The translations under genes and the position numbers were made by a program. This document shows positions 43,937-53,381 of a DNA stretch of 64,000 nucleotides, piece after piece (positions within the stretch are counted from its first letter, which is position 1; every line of letters starts with the position of its first letter). The stretch comes from Bradyrhizobium sp. SSBR45G (GTDB taxonomy: Bacteria; Pseudomonadota; Alphaproteobacteria; Rhizobiales; Xanthobacteraceae). A model generated the notes under the pieces. It did no database searches and was not told the origin of the DNA. It saw only the letters and a program-made list of their open reading frames with translations. The stretch spans positions 1-64,000 of the forward strand of contig NZ_BSCT01000027.1 of NCBI RefSeq assembly GCF_030159255.1. Reading direction: 5' to 3'.

Positions 43937-45361
43937 TCAACCACCCTGGCCGAAGCGCCGCGCGCAGCGCGTGCCAAGCTCGCCGTCGTTGACGCCGGTG
44001 AAGCCGAAGCCGTTCCAGGCATAGACCTGCGTCCGCGTGGAGGAAGGTGCTGCCGTATCCAGCATGATGAAGGAGTCGCCGCGATGCAGGGCGCAGAGAT
44101 GGGCCTGCCCTGCACCATCGGCGATCAATGTCGCATCCAGCAGCGGCCAAGCCAGCGCCGAGCCGCGCCATTTCGCCACCAGGCCATGCGACGTCACCTC
44201 GTAGACATAGGGGCGCGGCCCGTCCTCGCCATCGATCGGCGAGGCATGACGCTCGAGCGTGAACAGCAGCGGCGGCTGATCGGCGACGAGCCGTCCGGCT
44301 TCAACTGATAACAATGCGCGCTGCGGGGTTCGCCATCGGCTCGCCTCGCCGCGGCCTTCGAGCACGAGGCGATCGGACGTGAACGCGCCATCACGGATCC
44401 AGGGGCTGATGGTCTGACCGGCCGCGCGCAGCGGGGCCCCTGACGCCACCGAACATTGCGCGAGATCTGGCGAAGGACCGGCTTCCGCCGTGGCCAGCGC
44501 GGGATAGGCCGAGCCGTCCGGCGTCCGAGTGCCCAGACCGCGACAGACCAGGCGATCGTCCTTGATCTCGCAATCGGCGATCAGGCCGCGCTTGGTCAAC
44601 GGATATTTCTGGTCGAACACGTGATTGCCGAGCGAGTAGAACACCGGCTTGCCGTCGACGCAGGCCGGCGGCTGCACGACGTGCGGATGCGCGCCGATGA
44701 TGAGATCGGCGCCCTGCGCCACCAGCCATCTCGCGCCGGCCTCCTGCTCGGGCACGACCCAGTCCGCCAGCTCCTTGCCCCAATGCACTGATACGATGAC
44801 CCACTCCGCCAGTGTCCGCGCCAGCCGCAGCTTCTGCGCGACCTGCCATGACGGGAACTGATCGATCTGCCCATCACGGCCCGGAACGAGATTCAAACTA
44901 ATCAGTGCGAGCGTATGACTGCGGACCTTGAAGAACGCCGGCGACTCCGCCGATCCGATCGCTCCGAGACCGGCGGCCTGCAGCGTCTCGCGCGTCGCTT
45001 TGCGCCCGACCGCGCCGAGATCGCCGCTGTGATTGTTGGCGATGCCGAGCGCCCTGAAGCCGGCGTCCTTGAGCAGCGGCACCAGATGCGGGTCGACCGC
45101 GAAGCACAGCTCCTTCGGCGCGTCGCAGGCCTCGGCAGCGCCAACCGTGCCCTCGAAATTGCCGACCACGGCATCGGCACGCCGGAACACGTCGCGCATC
45201 CCATGCCATGGTGACAGCCCGCCGCGCGCGGCGATCTCGCGCGCGACCTGCCGCGCCAGCAGGATGTCGCCGGTGAAGAGCAGCCGTGGCGGATCCGGCT
45301 CGGCCGCATCCACCGCTGCCACGCTGACCAGCACGAGCAGCAGCGACAACCAGGTCCGCAT
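43937..45361 (-). CDS. Secreted CapA-family metallophosphatase-like protein
   Basis: A 474-residue protein with a signal peptide (residues 1-19, ending VDA/AEP). LLFTGDILLARQV, NFEGTVG, GIANNHSGDLG, VHWGKEL and IIGAHPHVVQ are the metal-binding blocks of the CapA/PgsA domain (PF09587), seen in poly-gamma-glutamate synthesis proteins. The C-terminal 170 residues lack that similarity and look beta-rich. No other capsule gene is near. The start codon overlaps the stop of the DUF3160 gene by one base, so the two periplasmic proteins are made together. Confidence 0.82.
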   Translation of the reverse strand: MRTWLSLLLVLVSVAAVDAAEPDPPRLLFTGDILLARQVAREIAARGGLSPWHGMRDVFRRADAVVGNFEGTVGAAEACDAPKELCFAVDPHLVPLLKDAGFRALGIANNHSGDLGAVGRKATRETLQAAGLGAIGSAESPAFFKVRSHTLALISLNLVPGRDGQIDQFPSWQVAQKLRLARTLAEWVIVSVHWGKELADWVVPEQEAGARWLVAQGADLIIGAHPHVVQPPACVDGKPVFYSLGNHVFDQKYPLTKRGLIADCEIKDDRLVCRGLGTRTPDGSAYPALATAEAGPSPDLAQCSVASGAPLRAAGQTISPWIRDGAFTSDRLVLEGRGEASRWRTPQRALLSVEAGRLVADQPPLLFTLERHASPIDGEDGPRPYVYEVTSHGLVAKWRGSALAWPLLDATLIADGAGQAHLCALHRGDSFIMLDTAAPSSTRTQVYAWNGFGFTGVNDGELGTRCARRFGQGG

Positions 45362-48186
45362 CACGGCTGACGGGCCGGACACGACAGCACGTTCGCAGAC
45401 AGATGACGCGTCACCCAATCCGGCCGCGCCTGTCCGTCGACCCGCTTGCGCCACTCCGCATCGTCGAGTGGCTGGGGCGACGCAAACTCGTAGTAGGAAT
45501 AGACACCGCCCTTGACGATCTCGGAACGGCCGGAATGCGGAACGATCTGGTCCCATTCGAGTGGACGTCCGACACCGAGCTCGCGCGTCCCTGACGGTGC
45601 GTCGGCGACGTCGACCACCTTCATCATCGGATCGGGATTGGACAGCGCATATTGCGGATTCGACAGGCTGGAGAAGATCAGGAAATTGTGCTCGGCGGCG
45701 CGGCCGACATATTGGATCAGCTTGTAGTCATCGGCGCTCAGCGTCTCGCCCTTCAACTCCTTCTCGGCGATCTTCTGATATTTGCGGATGTTGTCACGGG
45801 ACTCGCTTAGGCGGCGGATGACGCCGTCGCGCAGACGCGTATTGGCCGCAGCATCGGTAGCGATCGTCCGGCTGTCCCGCACCATGGCGATGGTGGCCTC
45901 GAACAGATCGGCAATCGCCGCGAACGTCGCGGGATCAGGCTCGACATAGCCGCGAGGCGGCTGCATCACGATCGCCTCGAAGCCGCCTTCGCCGCATTCG
46001 GCCACGGTCTTGTCGTTGACCAGCACGGTGGCGTGGCGAAGCGTGGCCCATGACCCGAGCCCGGTCTGCAGGCGCTTGGCGTTCCACACCGGGCCGGCGA
46101 CCGCCGCTGTCGTCGTGTCGGCCCATTGCGTCGCCAGCGCTGCAATCCAGGAGTCGTAGAGGCTGCTGCGCGACTTGCCGCCGGCAGCTTGAAAGCGCTG
46201 GCGCACGGCAGCGATCCGGCCGGCGAGATTGGGATAGGCGGCGAACTCGCCGCTGAGCAACTCATTCGCCAGCCGATTGCCGGCAATGGCCGCGAAATCG
46301 AGCCCCGACGGCAACAGACGCGAACCACCATCCCGGCTCTGGATGCGCTCGGCTGCCGGCCGCTCCGCATGGTCGACGACATTGTCGAGCGCCTCGTTGT
46401 CCCAGCCCCACGACAGCGGAAACAGCCGCGTGCCGCGCGTGTCGGGATGCGACGCGATGGTGGAGGCCGCGCCGCCCCAGACCAGATCGAGGCGCGACGA
46501 GGCGATGAACGGGCGGTACACCGCGATCCAATCCTGGGCGGCTCGGCCGACCGCGGCATCGAGCCCGCGCAGCAGCGCGGTATCCTCCGCCGACAGCGGC
46601 AGTGCGCTGAGATAGCGGACCGCACCGAAATAGCGCTTCTGCGCATCGGTCGTGTAGTGGCCGCGCGGCTTGAACTGCGCGAAGTCCAGCGTTTCCTGCA
46701 GCGCCACTGATTGCTCGGCGCCGCGCGCGGCGACGATCAGGCGTGCTTCCGCGTTGGAGTCGCTGCGCCCATCGAGCACGGCATGGGCGGCGGCGAACGC
46801 CTTGGCCATGCGGCTGCCCGCGTGGCGCTTCGCGAGTTCGGCATCGGCGGCGGCCACGAAGCGCGCAAAGGCGGGCGCGGCCTGCTCGCGCTCGAGGATG
46901 ATGAACAACCCGTCGAAGGCGGCGCTGTACAATTCCCAGAACAGATCGGTGGTGACGAAATACGGCCGCGTCGGCGCGCGCGTGTCGGGTCCGCCGCATT
47001 GATAGGACTCGGTGTCATAGAGCTTGAAGAGCTGGTCCAGCTCCGGCAGCGGCCGGAACAGGCCACGATCCCGCATGAAGGCCTGCTGATCCCGGGCGCT
47101 CTCCATGTACATCCAGGCGTTGGCGACATCGGCCAGCGGCACGCTGATCGGCAGATAGCGCAGGCTCTTGGTCGCGCCGGTCGCGGTCAGTGCGATGACG
47201 CCGCGGCCATCCGGCATCTGCGACGGCACCGAGTCGAGCTTGTGCTCACCGAGCGCAGGCTGGTCGGAGCCGTCGACCAGGCCCTTGATGCGGATGCCAG
47301 GCTGACTGGGCTGCCAGTCGATGGTGGCGATGCCGTTCGGCGTGTAGGTCAGCGTATGGCCACACTCACGGCCGAACGGCTCGCTCTTGCCCCAATTGTC
47401 CGCGACGTAGGTCAACTTGTGCAGGCACTTCTTCTGGTCCTCCCAGACCAGCTGATTGCCGGCCGGATGGAATTGCAGCGGTAGCGCCGACGGCGCGATG
47501 GTCGTGTTCGGCGTCTCGTCGTCGCCTTTGGTCCCCGCATCGCGCTGCGGCCCGACCACCGTGTACAGCGCCTTGCCGTTCTCGGTCACGGTGCGCAGCG
47601 CGTAGGCGCCGCTGGCGAGCTTCTCGCCGAAGAACAGGCGCAGCACCGGCGCCGTCTCGCCATTGACCTCGAACGGCCGCGGTCCCACGACGAGTCGCCG
47701 CAGCGCGACCGTGCTGGAGTAAACCGTCTTTGCATTGAAGCTCGCGGCCGTCGCGTCGAGCTTGAGGATCTGCGATCCGCGGTCACCCGTGGCGAGCAGG
47801 AACAGCGCCTTGCCGCGGGGATGCCAGGTGACCGAGGCGATCCGGGTTTGTGGCGGCACATCGATGCGGCGGGAAAATCCGTCGCGGCCGAACGCCCAGA
47901 ACGCCACCTGCTGGCGGCGCGCGGCGTCCTCGACGATAACGGCGACCTCTGATCCCCTCGGCGACGCCTCGTAGTCGCGCAACGACAGGCCGGCCGGCAG
48001 ATCGAACGCAACGGCCTCCGCCGGCGATCGCGCCACCACTGTCTCCTCCTCGTCATAGGCGAACGGACCTTGATAGGGCTCGGACGGCGCCGCCGCCTCG
48101 TCGACCAGCGGCGACTGCGCGCCGGCGCCGGTCATCGCCAGCAGGATGGCGCAACCCGCCAGCAGCGCGCGCGACACGATCTTCAT
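45361..48186 (-). CDS. Large periplasmic DUF3160-family protein
   Basis: A 941-residue protein with a signal peptide (about 1-23, ending GAGAQ). The N-terminal 330 residues contain WD/TolB-like beta repeats (SVTWHPRGKALFLLATGD). The rest matches DUF3160, recognised by RPYFVTTDLFWELYSAAFDGL and by long helical stretches up to the end. The function of the family is unknown. Cys residues are sparse and located as if for disulfides. Translationally coupled to the CapA-like gene downstream. Confidence 0.75.
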   Translation of the reverse strand: MKIVSRALLAGCAILLAMTGAGAQSPLVDEAAAPSEPYQGPFAYDEEETVVARSPAEAVAFDLPAGLSLRDYEASPRGSEVAVIVEDAARRQQVAFWAFGRDGFSRRIDVPPQTRIASVTWHPRGKALFLLATGDRGSQILKLDATAASFNAKTVYSSTVALRRLVVGPRPFEVNGETAPVLRLFFGEKLASGAYALRTVTENGKALYTVVGPQRDAGTKGDDETPNTTIAPSALPLQFHPAGNQLVWEDQKKCLHKLTYVADNWGKSEPFGRECGHTLTYTPNGIATIDWQPSQPGIRIKGLVDGSDQPALGEHKLDSVPSQMPDGRGVIALTATGATKSLRYLPISVPLADVANAWMYMESARDQQAFMRDRGLFRPLPELDQLFKLYDTESYQCGGPDTRAPTRPYFVTTDLFWELYSAAFDGLFIILEREQAAPAFARFVAAADAELAKRHAGSRMAKAFAAAHAVLDGRSDSNAEARLIVAARGAEQSVALQETLDFAQFKPRGHYTTDAQKRYFGAVRYLSALPLSAEDTALLRGLDAAVGRAAQDWIAVYRPFIASSRLDLVWGGAASTIASHPDTRGTRLFPLSWGWDNEALDNVVDHAERPAAERIQSRDGGSRLLPSGLDFAAIAGNRLANELLSGEFAAYPNLAGRIAAVRQRFQAAGGKSRSSLYDSWIAALATQWADTTTAAVAGPVWNAKRLQTGLGSWATLRHATVLVNDKTVAECGEGGFEAIVMQPPRGYVEPDPATFAAIADLFEATIAMVRDSRTIATDAAANTRLRDGVIRRLSESRDNIRKYQKIAEKELKGETLSADDYKLIQYVGRAAEHNFLIFSSLSNPQYALSNPDPMMKVVDVADAPSGTRELGVGRPLEWDQIVPHSGRSEIVKGGVYSYYEFASPQPLDDAEWRKRVDGQARPDWVTRHLSANVLSCPARQP

Positions 48187-48518
48187 GCGGTCCTCCGTTT
48201 CCCTGCACGCGGAAAGATCGTCCGCGAACGGTCCCTGCGATGGTCGGATCAGTATGTCCGCGCGCGGCATCGAAACGTTCAATGCGGGTCGGCGCGCGGT
48301 TTCGTCCGGCTCGGCTCAGTCGCAAGAGCTTGCGACCGAGCGCGGCGCCATATGATGCGAACGTCCATGGCAGGGCAAGAGATGTGGGACCGGACAGCGC
48401 CCGAGCCGCAATGGCCGCCGCCGACGCTGGGAGCCGGCCGACTGGCCGACGAGGCACAAACGAATCGGGCCCCGCCGATCGGCGGGGCCCGTGCGCCGGC
48501 AAGGTCTGTTCGTCAGGC
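48187..48518. other. 332-base intergenic region with one strong hairpin
   Basis: Holds the promoter of the DUF3160 gene on one side and, at 48467-48490, the hairpin that ends the symporter operon. Other open frames here show no family resemblance. Confidence 0.5.
48467..48490 (-). terminator. Perfect GC-rich hairpin downstream of the symporter gene
   Basis: GGGCCCCGCC and GGCGGGGCCC pair exactly around GATC, 29 bases past the symporter stop on the minus strand. A GATTCGTTTGTG stretch follows, so the T-run is weak, but the hairpin is strong enough to end transcription. Confidence 0.65.
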
Positions 48519-49850
48519 TCAGCCGCCTGCGACGGCAGCCGCAGCGGGCACGGCCTGTTCGGGGACCGGGTTCCCGACGCCGCTCAGCTCGCCTTCCCAT
48601 GTCGCGACGGCGGCCGTGGCGATGCCGTTGCCGATGACGTTGGTCATCGTGCGGCCCATGTCCAGGATCTGGTCGATGCCCATGATCAGGAGGATGCCGC
48701 CGACCGGCAGGTTGAACAGCGGCAGGGTGGCGGCGACCACGACCAGCGAGGCGCGCGGCACGCCGGCAATGCCCTTGCTCGTCACCATCATCACCAGCAG
48801 CAGCGCGGCCTGCTGCATGATGCTAAGCTCGATGCCATAGGCCTGGGCGATGAACAAGGCTGCGAAGGCCTGGTACATCATGGAGCCGTCGAGATTGAAC
48901 GAGTAGCCGAGCGGCAGCACGAAGCTCGTGATGCGCTCCTTCACGCCGAACCTCGTCAGCTGCTCGATCATCTTCGGATAGGCCGCCTCGCTGCTCGCGG
49001 TGGAGAACGCCAGCAGCATCGGCTCGCGCAGCAGCCTGATGAGGCGAAACACCGGCGTTCCCAGCACGACCAGGCCAGCAACGATCAGCACCGTCCAGAG
49101 CACGAGAAGGCTGAGATAGAAGGTGGCGATGAACTTGCCATAGGTCACGAGCACGCCGAGGCCCTGCGTGGTCACGACCGCGGCGATCGCAGCAAACACG
49201 CCGAACGGCGCGAACCGCATCACGAAGCTGGTGATCTGCAGCATGACGAGGACCAGCTCGTCGATCGAGGTCGCCAGCGTCCGGGCATAGCCCGTCCTCA
49301 GCCGGCTCAGCGCCAGACCGAAGAACACCGCGAAGACCAGGATCTGCAACACCTCGTTGGTCGCCATCGCCTGCGTGGCGCTGACCGGCACGACATGGGT
49401 GATGAAGTCCTTCAGGTTGATCCCGGCGGTCTGCAGATTGGTCGCCGCGTCGGCGTGGGGCAGCGGCAGCTGCAGGCCAAGCCCCGGCGCGAACAGATTG
49501 GCGAAGATCATGCCGAGGCCGAGCGAGACGATGGAGGCGGACACGAACCAGCCCATCGAACGCCCGGCGATGCGGCCGACGGCGCGTCCTTCCGCGCCGA
49601 GGCTGGTGATGCCCGAGACAATGGTCGCGAACACCAGCGGCGCGATGATCATCTTGATCAGGCGCAGGAACACGTCGGTGATGATCGAGAAGTAGCCGGC
49701 GATGGTCTTGGCCATCTCCGGCGTCGGCGCCATTGTGTGGCAGACATAGCCCGTCCCGATGCCCAGCAGCAGGCTGGCGATCAGCGCATGGGTCAGGCAT
49801 CTGGAATGCATGGTCGAACTGTCGGCGGTGCTCGTCATGGTCGTTGTCAT
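48519..49850 (-). CDS. Dicarboxylate/amino acid:cation symporter (DAACS family)
   Basis: A 443-residue transporter with about eight membrane helices and two re-entrant loops. FLRLIKMIIAPLVFATIVSGI, the serine-rich hairpin STASSEAAYPKMIEQL, GYSFNLDGSMMYQ and GIAGVPRASLVV are hallmark blocks of DctA/GltP. Located 16 bases after the aspartase gene on the same strand, it probably imports aspartate or C4-dicarboxylates. AAGGGAG abuts the first ATG; an ATG at 49838 is an alternative start. Confidence 0.92.
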   Translation of the reverse strand: MTTTMTSTADSSTMHSRCLTHALIASLLLGIGTGYVCHTMAPTPEMAKTIAGYFSIITDVFLRLIKMIIAPLVFATIVSGITSLGAEGRAVGRIAGRSMGWFVSASIVSLGLGMIFANLFAPGLGLQLPLPHADAATNLQTAGINLKDFITHVVPVSATQAMATNEVLQILVFAVFFGLALSRLRTGYARTLATSIDELVLVMLQITSFVMRFAPFGVFAAIAAVVTTQGLGVLVTYGKFIATFYLSLLVLWTVLIVAGLVVLGTPVFRLIRLLREPMLLAFSTASSEAAYPKMIEQLTRFGVKERITSFVLPLGYSFNLDGSMMYQAFAALFIAQAYGIELSIMQQAALLLVMMVTSKGIAGVPRASLVVVAATLPLFNLPVGGILLIMGIDQILDMGRTMTNVIGNGIATAAVATWEGELSGVGNPVPEQAVPAAAAVAGG

Positions 49851-49866
49851 CTCCCTTGATTTTTTC

Positions 49867-51378
49867 TCAGTTCAGCTTCGCCGAGACCGGCCGCAGCCCA
49901 TCCCCCGCGCAATCCTTGCGGCGGTCCCGCAACGACGGCCGCAGCGCGTCCGCCTCGTCGCCAGCGGGCGCGATGATGCTCTGCGGCCGGGTCAGGCTTT
50001 CGGGCCTGAGGATCTCGGCGAGCTTGTCCTCGGAGAGCAGGCCGCGCTCGCGCACCAGCTCGGCGACGCCGCGGCCGGTGGCATGGGCCTCGATCGCGAC
50101 GGCGGTCGCAGCGGCGTAGCCGATGTACGGGTTGAGCGCGGTGACGAGGCCGATAGAGTTCTCGACATCGGCCAGCAGCCGCTCGCGGTTGGCGGTGATG
50201 CCGTTGACGCAGCGCTCCTCCAGGGTCAGGCAGGCCTGCCGCAGATGGCTGATGCTCTTGAACAGGCTGTGGGCGATGATCGGCTCGAACGCGTTCAGCT
50301 GCAGCTGCCCGGCCTCGGCGGCCATCGTCACCGTCAGGTCGTTGCCGATCACCTCGAACGCCACCTGGTTCACGACCTCCGGAATGACCGGGTTGACCTT
50401 GCCCGGCATGATCGAGGAGCCCGCCTGCACTGCCGGCAGATTGATCTCGTTGAAGCCGGCGCGTGGCCCGCTCGACAGCAGCCGAAGATCGTTGCAGATC
50501 TTGGAGATCTTGACCGCGATGCGCTTCAGCACGCCCGACACCTGGACGAAGGCGCCGCAATCCTGCGTCGCCTCGACGAGATCCGGCGACGTCATCAGCG
50601 GCAGGCCGGTGATCGCGATCAGATGCTTGCAGACGATGCGGGCATAGGCCGGGTGCGAGGCGATGCCCGTGCCGATCGCAGTTGCGCCCATGTTGATCTC
50701 CTGGATCAGGAGCGCGGCCTCGTGCAGGCGCTCCTGGTCCTCGCCGAGCATCACCGCATAGGTGTGAAACTCCTGCCCCAGGGTCATCGGCACCGCATCC
50801 TGCAGCTGGGTGCGGCCCATTTTGAGCACGTCCTTGAATTCGTCGGCTTTGCGCGCGAAGGCCAGCCGCAGGATGTCCATCGCCGCGGCTAGGTCGCGCA
50901 AGGAGCGGCAGGTCGCGATCTTCAACGCCGTGGGATACACGTCGTTGGTACTTTGGCTCATGTTGACGTGCTCGTTGGGATGCAGCCGCGCATAGTCGCC
51001 CTTGGCATGGCCGAGCAGCTCCAGCGCACGGTTGGCGATCACCTCATTGGCATTCATGTTGGTGGAGGTGCCGGCGCCGCCCTGGATCGCATCGACGAGG
51101 AAATGTTCGTGCAGCTTCCCGGCGCGCAACTCCTTGCAGGCCGCGACGATCGCCTGCCCCCTCGATTCATCGAGCAGGCCGAGCTCCATATTGGCGAGCG
51201 CAGCGGCCTGCTTGATCGCGGCGAGCGCGTTGATCAGCTGCGGATAGCTGGATATCGCGATCCCGGTGATGCGGAAATTCTCGACCGCCCGCAGCGTATG
51301 CACGCCATAATAGGCTTCCGAAGGCACCTCGCGGTCCCCCAGCAGATCATGCTCGTTGCGCACGCGCGCCCCCCACAT
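49867..51378 (-). CDS. aspA: Aspartate ammonia-lyase
   Basis: A 503-residue fumarase/aspartase superfamily enzyme that splits aspartate to fumarate and ammonia. NEHDLLGDREVP, TSTNMNANEVIANRA, the SS-loop GSSIMPGKVNPVIPE and LQLNAFEPII are intact, and the first of these distinguishes aspartase from fumarase. About 30 residues at the C-terminus (from DEADALRP) exceed the usual length and are Arg/Asp-rich. The ribosome-binding site is weak; a GTG five codons in is possible. Co-transcribed with the symporter. Confidence 0.9.
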   Translation of the reverse strand: MWGARVRNEHDLLGDREVPSEAYYGVHTLRAVENFRITGIAISSYPQLINALAAIKQAAALANMELGLLDESRGQAIVAACKELRAGKLHEHFLVDAIQGGAGTSTNMNANEVIANRALELLGHAKGDYARLHPNEHVNMSQSTNDVYPTALKIATCRSLRDLAAAMDILRLAFARKADEFKDVLKMGRTQLQDAVPMTLGQEFHTYAVMLGEDQERLHEAALLIQEINMGATAIGTGIASHPAYARIVCKHLIAITGLPLMTSPDLVEATQDCGAFVQVSGVLKRIAVKISKICNDLRLLSSGPRAGFNEINLPAVQAGSSIMPGKVNPVIPEVVNQVAFEVIGNDLTVTMAAEAGQLQLNAFEPIIAHSLFKSISHLRQACLTLEERCVNGITANRERLLADVENSIGLVTALNPYIGYAAATAVAIEAHATGRGVAELVRERGLLSEDKLAEILRPESLTRPQSIIAPAGDEADALRPSLRDRRKDCAGDGLRPVSAKLN

Positions 51379-51496
51379 CTTTGTCGTTGAGGCCGCGCGG
51401 CGACGGTGCGTCGCAGCTCACGGCCGGATGCGGCGGATGTTTTGTTCAGGACGCGGCAACGATCCAATGCTATGTGCGCACCCGTCATTCCGAGTT

Positions 51497-51512
51497 TGCA
51501 TGAATTCAAGCA
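51497..51512. promoter_or_regulatory. Imperfect palindrome with T-N11-A, possible LysR operator
   Basis: TGCATGAATTCAAGCA is a 16-base palindrome with one mismatched pair, located between the divergent aspA and LysR genes, 80 bases ahead of the LysR start. It holds the T-N11-A pattern that LysR-type regulators favour. Assignment is by position. Confidence 0.35.
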
Positions 51513-51592
51513 CTGCAACCGGGCATGCTGCCGCCGATGCGCCCGTCCTCTTTCGATCGAGCCGAGGCGCAGGGGGGAAGCGAGGTCGGATC

Positions 51593-52489
51593 ATGGAATT
51601 GAAATGGCTCGAGGATTTTCTCAGCCTCGCGCGCACTCGCAGCTTCTCGCGATCAGCCGAGGAGCGGCACGTCACGCAATCCGCCTTCAGCCGCCGCATT
51701 CAGGCGCTCGAGCTCTGGCTCGGCGTGTCGCTGATCGACCGCTCGAACTACCCGACGACCCTGACCGACGAGGGCCGGCTGTTTCTGGAGACCGCGGAAG
51801 AGACCGTACGTATGTTGCATGCCAGCCGCGTCTCGCTGCAGGCCAGCATGCGGCCGAGCACGCAGATGGTCTCGGTCGCCGCCCTGCATACGCTGTCGCT
51901 GCGGTTCTTCCCGCGCTGGTTTCGCAGCATCGAAGCGCAGGTCGGCCAGGTCGGCAGCCGGCTGCTGCCCGACGATTTCCATAGCTGCCTGCAGGCCATC
52001 GTCGAAGGCAGCTATGATTTCCTGCTCACCTTCCACCATCCCCACGTGCCGATCCCGCTGGAGCCGGAGCTCTATCCGCATCTCGTGGTCGGCACCGACA
52101 GCCTGGTCGCGGCGCGCAGTCCGCGGCTCGCCGGCGGCGAGACCGAGGGGGCTCCGCTGCCCCTGCTCAGCTATGCCACGAGCTCGTTCCTGGGGCGGCT
52201 CGCCACCTTCGCCCAGGCGCAGTTTGCGCAGGAGCAGGCCGGCGCGCCGCCGGTGCAGGTGGCCCACACCAACGAGAATGCGATGGCCGATGCGCTGCGG
52301 TTCATGGCGCTGGAAGGCCATGGCCTCGCCTGGCTGCCACGCAGCCTGATTTCAAGAGATCTCGACGAGGGCGCGCTGGTCCTGCTCGGGCCGGAGATTC
52401 CGCTCGAGATCCGGCTCTATCGCAGCCTGCGCCGCACCCGGCCCGTGGTCGAGAAGGTCTGGAGCGCCGCCCGGCAGCTGTCGCCCTAA
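51593..52489 (+). CDS. LysR-family regulator of the aspartate genes
   Basis: A 298-residue regulator. The N-terminal helix-turn-helix (WLEDFLSLARTRSFSRSAEE, QSAFSRRIQALELWLG) starts right after the Met, confirming 51593, with a GGGGGGAAGCGAGG site ahead. The effector domain follows. The frame is open upstream but that part has no family match. Divergent from aspA and followed by a racemase, it most likely senses aspartate or fumarate. Confidence 0.9.
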   Translation: MELKWLEDFLSLARTRSFSRSAEERHVTQSAFSRRIQALELWLGVSLIDRSNYPTTLTDEGRLFLETAEETVRMLHASRVSLQASMRPSTQMVSVAALHTLSLRFFPRWFRSIEAQVGQVGSRLLPDDFHSCLQAIVEGSYDFLLTFHHPHVPIPLEPELYPHLVVGTDSLVAARSPRLAGGETEGAPLPLLSYATSSFLGRLATFAQAQFAQEQAGAPPVQVAHTNENAMADALRFMALEGHGLAWLPRSLISRDLDEGALVLLGPEIPLEIRLYRSLRRTRPVVEKVWSAARQLSP

Positions 52490-52583
52490 AACTATGTCAA
52501 ATCGGAATGGCGCTGTCGGCCTCGGCATTGGATTTGGCCGCGCCACCGCCGCATGGTCGGCGGGTCAGGGAGGAAATGAAACG

Positions 52584-53303
52584 ATGATGCTTGGCGTACT
52601 CGGCGGCATGGGCCCGATGGCGACGGTGGATTTCATGGGCAAGGTGATCCGCAACACCCCGGCCGCGTGCGACCAGGACCACATCGAGATGGTGGTGTGC
52701 TCGGCGACATCGGTCCCGGACCGCACGGCCGCGATCCTCGACCAGGGCCGCGATCCCCTGCCTGCGATGCTCGATGCGCTGAAGCGGCTCGAACGCTCCG
52801 GCGCGACCTGCATCGCCATCCCCTGCAACACCGCGCATCACTGGCACGGCGAGTTGCAGGCGCGCACCCACGTGCCCATCCTTCACATCGTCGACGCGCT
52901 CGCCGATGCGCTGGCCGAGCGCGGCCTCAAGGGCACCACGATCGGCGTGCTCGCCACCGACGGCACCGTCCGCGCCGGCATCTATCAGCGCCGCCTCGCC
53001 AAGCGCGGCTTCGCCTGCGCGATGCCCGATGCCGCAGGACAGGCCGAGGTGATGCGCGCCATCCGTCTCGTCAAGGCGGGAGATGTCGGCGCGGCGACCA
53101 CGATCCTGAGCCGCGAGGCGGCCACGCTGGTGACCAAGGGCTGCTCGCAGGTCGCAATGGCCTGCACCGAGATCCCGCTCGCGCTGGCTGCGGCCGACGG
53201 CGAGCTGAAGCCGCGACTGCTGGACCCGACCGACATGCTGGCGCGGGCCTGTGTCAGATCCTGCCTGGCCACGCTGGACAAGCCGGAGCGGCGGGTGGCG
53301 TAA
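52584..53303 (+). CDS. Aspartate/glutamate racemase family protein
   Basis: A 239-residue enzyme with the two catalytic Cys of cofactor-independent racemases: C81 in PCNTAHHW and C194 in ACTEIP. LGGMGPMATVDF is the family N-terminus. GGGAGGAAATG lies upstream; the ATGs at 52584 and 52587 are both possible. With aspA and the symporter it would turn D-aspartate into L-aspartate for fumarate production. Confidence 0.88.
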   Translation: MMLGVLGGMGPMATVDFMGKVIRNTPAACDQDHIEMVVCSATSVPDRTAAILDQGRDPLPAMLDALKRLERSGATCIAIPCNTAHHWHGELQARTHVPILHIVDALADALAERGLKGTTIGVLATDGTVRAGIYQRRLAKRGFACAMPDAAGQAEVMRAIRLVKAGDVGAATTILSREAATLVTKGCSQVAMACTEIPLALAAADGELKPRLLDPTDMLARACVRSCLATLDKPERRVA

Positions 53304-53323
53304 CCGCCCGCCGCTGAGACGCA

Positions 53324-53354
53324 AAAGGCCGCCTGGGATGACCAGGCGGCCTTT
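53324..53354. terminator. Bidirectional rho-independent terminator
   Basis: AAAGGCCGCCTGG pairs exactly with CCAGGCGGCCTTT around a five-base loop; A-run and T-run on the two sides allow termination from both the racemase and the outer-membrane gene. Confidence 0.9.
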
Positions 53355-53381
53355 CGCTTGCTTGGCAGGAGACGGCAGGCC

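Noticed and set aside
48240..49859. Long plus-strand open frame opposite the symporter gene
   Set aside because: Composition is His/Arg/Asp-biased and the opposite strand encodes a clear membrane transporter.
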